From assembly GCA_946886545.1 (NCBI GenBank), contig CAMPIU010000194.1, forward strand, positions 1 through 6,081: a stretch of DNA of 6,081 nucleotides, given 5' to 3'. Both the position numbers and the translations under genes were made by a program. The notes below the pieces were generated by a model. The model saw only the letters and a list, made by a program, of their open reading frames with translations, had not been told where the DNA came from and made no database searches. Source of the DNA: an uncultured Flavobacteriales bacterium. Lineage in GTDB: Bacteria > Bacteroidota > Bacteroidia > Flavobacteriales > Crocinitomicaceae. Below, in pieces: positions 5,757 to 6,081 of this stretch; position 1 is the stretch's first letter; every line of letters starts with the position of its first letter.

Positions 5757-6081
5757 ATGAAATTCAACAAGTACTTATTGGTTTTGTCTCTTCCGGTTAT
5801 AATAATTGGCTGGAGATGTTCCGGTACAGAAGAAAACTTTGTACTTGGAAAAATCCCCTTTCCGGAAGAAAATCCTATTACAACAGAGAAAATTGAGTTC
5901 GGCAAAAAGCTGTTTTTTGATAAACGCTTATCAAAAAATAATCAAATCTCATGTGCAAGTTGTCACCAGCCGGATAAAGCCTTCACAGACGGCTTACCAA
6001 AAAGCAGAGGAGTAAACGGAGCAATTGCCATGCGAAATGCTCCAAGTCTATTAAATAGTTCCTACTTTAAAAGTTACATGT
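5757..6081 (+). CDS. Di-heme cytochrome c peroxidase / MauG family, N-terminal part
   Basis: The frame from ATG 5757 stays open for 108 codons to the window edge, so only the N-terminal third or so of the protein is present. A hydrophobic leader (about 6-18, YLLVLSLPVIIIG) and the sequence RCSGTEEN suggest export. The residue C21 is preceded by GWR, which is a poor lipobox, so lipoprotein attachment is doubtful despite the acidic residues after the Cys. Next come a family-typical EFGKKLFFDKRLS (47-59) and the first c-type heme site C66-A-S-C69-H70, followed by QPDKAFTDG and RNAPSLLN (93-100). These are hallmarks of bacterial di-heme peroxidases, which reduce hydrogen peroxide in the periplasm using electrons from cytochromes. 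The second heme site lies beyond the window. It follows the methyltransferase by 43 bp on the same strand. Confidence 0.9.
   Translation, partial: MKFNKYLLVLSLPVIIIGWRCSGTEENFVLGKIPFPEENPITTEKIEFGKKLFFDKRLSKNNQISCASCHQPDKAFTDGLPKSRGVNGAIAMRNAPSLLNSSYFKSYM

Noticed and set aside
5757..5819. Firm lipoprotein call for the peroxidase
   Set aside because: C21 is preceded by GWR, which does not fit the usual [LVI][ASTVI][GAS]C lipobox.
5806..6015. 69-codon + strand frame
   Set aside because: It is out of frame with the cytochrome c peroxidase reading that starts at 5757 and carries the CASCH heme site; it shows no motif of its own.

Overview
The window looks like chromosomal DNA from a member of the Bacteroidota, most likely a Flavobacteriia-type organism. 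The evidence is the moderately AT-rich DNA, the DUF4421 protein family (which I associate with this phylum), TAnnTTTG-type -7 promoter boxes, and the lack of obvious Shine-Dalgarno sequences. I cannot fix the genus from sequence alone. Every recognisable gene is a stand-alone metabolic or envelope gene. I see no transposase, integrase, tRNA, rRNA or CRISPR array.

Layout from left to right: (1) bases 1-65 may hold the last 20 codons of an upstream + strand gene. (2) 146-1393 (+) is a PLP-dependent group II amino-acid decarboxylase with intact PLP-binding and Schiff-base residues. (3) 1394-1738 is a 345-bp non-coding gap between convergent genes. It holds a perfect -7 promoter-like box with no gene after it, four tandem copies of an 11-bp unit, a hairpin flanked by pairs of short direct repeats, and an AT-rich hairpin over the stop codon of the next gene. 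(4) 2773-1739 (-) is a DUF4421 protein with a signal peptide, predicted to be an outer-membrane beta-barrel. (5) 4871-2766 (-) is a secreted oligopeptidase B (family S9A). It lies upstream of the DUF4421 gene, and the two reading frames overlap by 8 bp. (6) 4940-5713 (+) is a class I SAM-dependent methyltransferase with a degenerate N-terminal Cys cluster. It diverges from the peptidase across a 68-bp gap. (7) 5757 to the window end (+) is the N-terminal part of a di-heme cytochrome c peroxidase / MauG-family protein.

How they may work together: the overlap makes a peptidase / DUF4421 operon likely, and both products carry signal peptides, so both probably act in the envelope. The methyltransferase and the peroxidase are 43 bp apart on the same strand and could be co-transcribed, but no shared pathway is evident. 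The decarboxylase seems independent. The most notable points are the tandem-repeat and hairpin cluster at 1401-1751, the substrate-pocket changes in the oligopeptidase B, and the -7 boxes lying only 4-5 nt before both divergent start codons. I did not find a convincing new multi-gene system.
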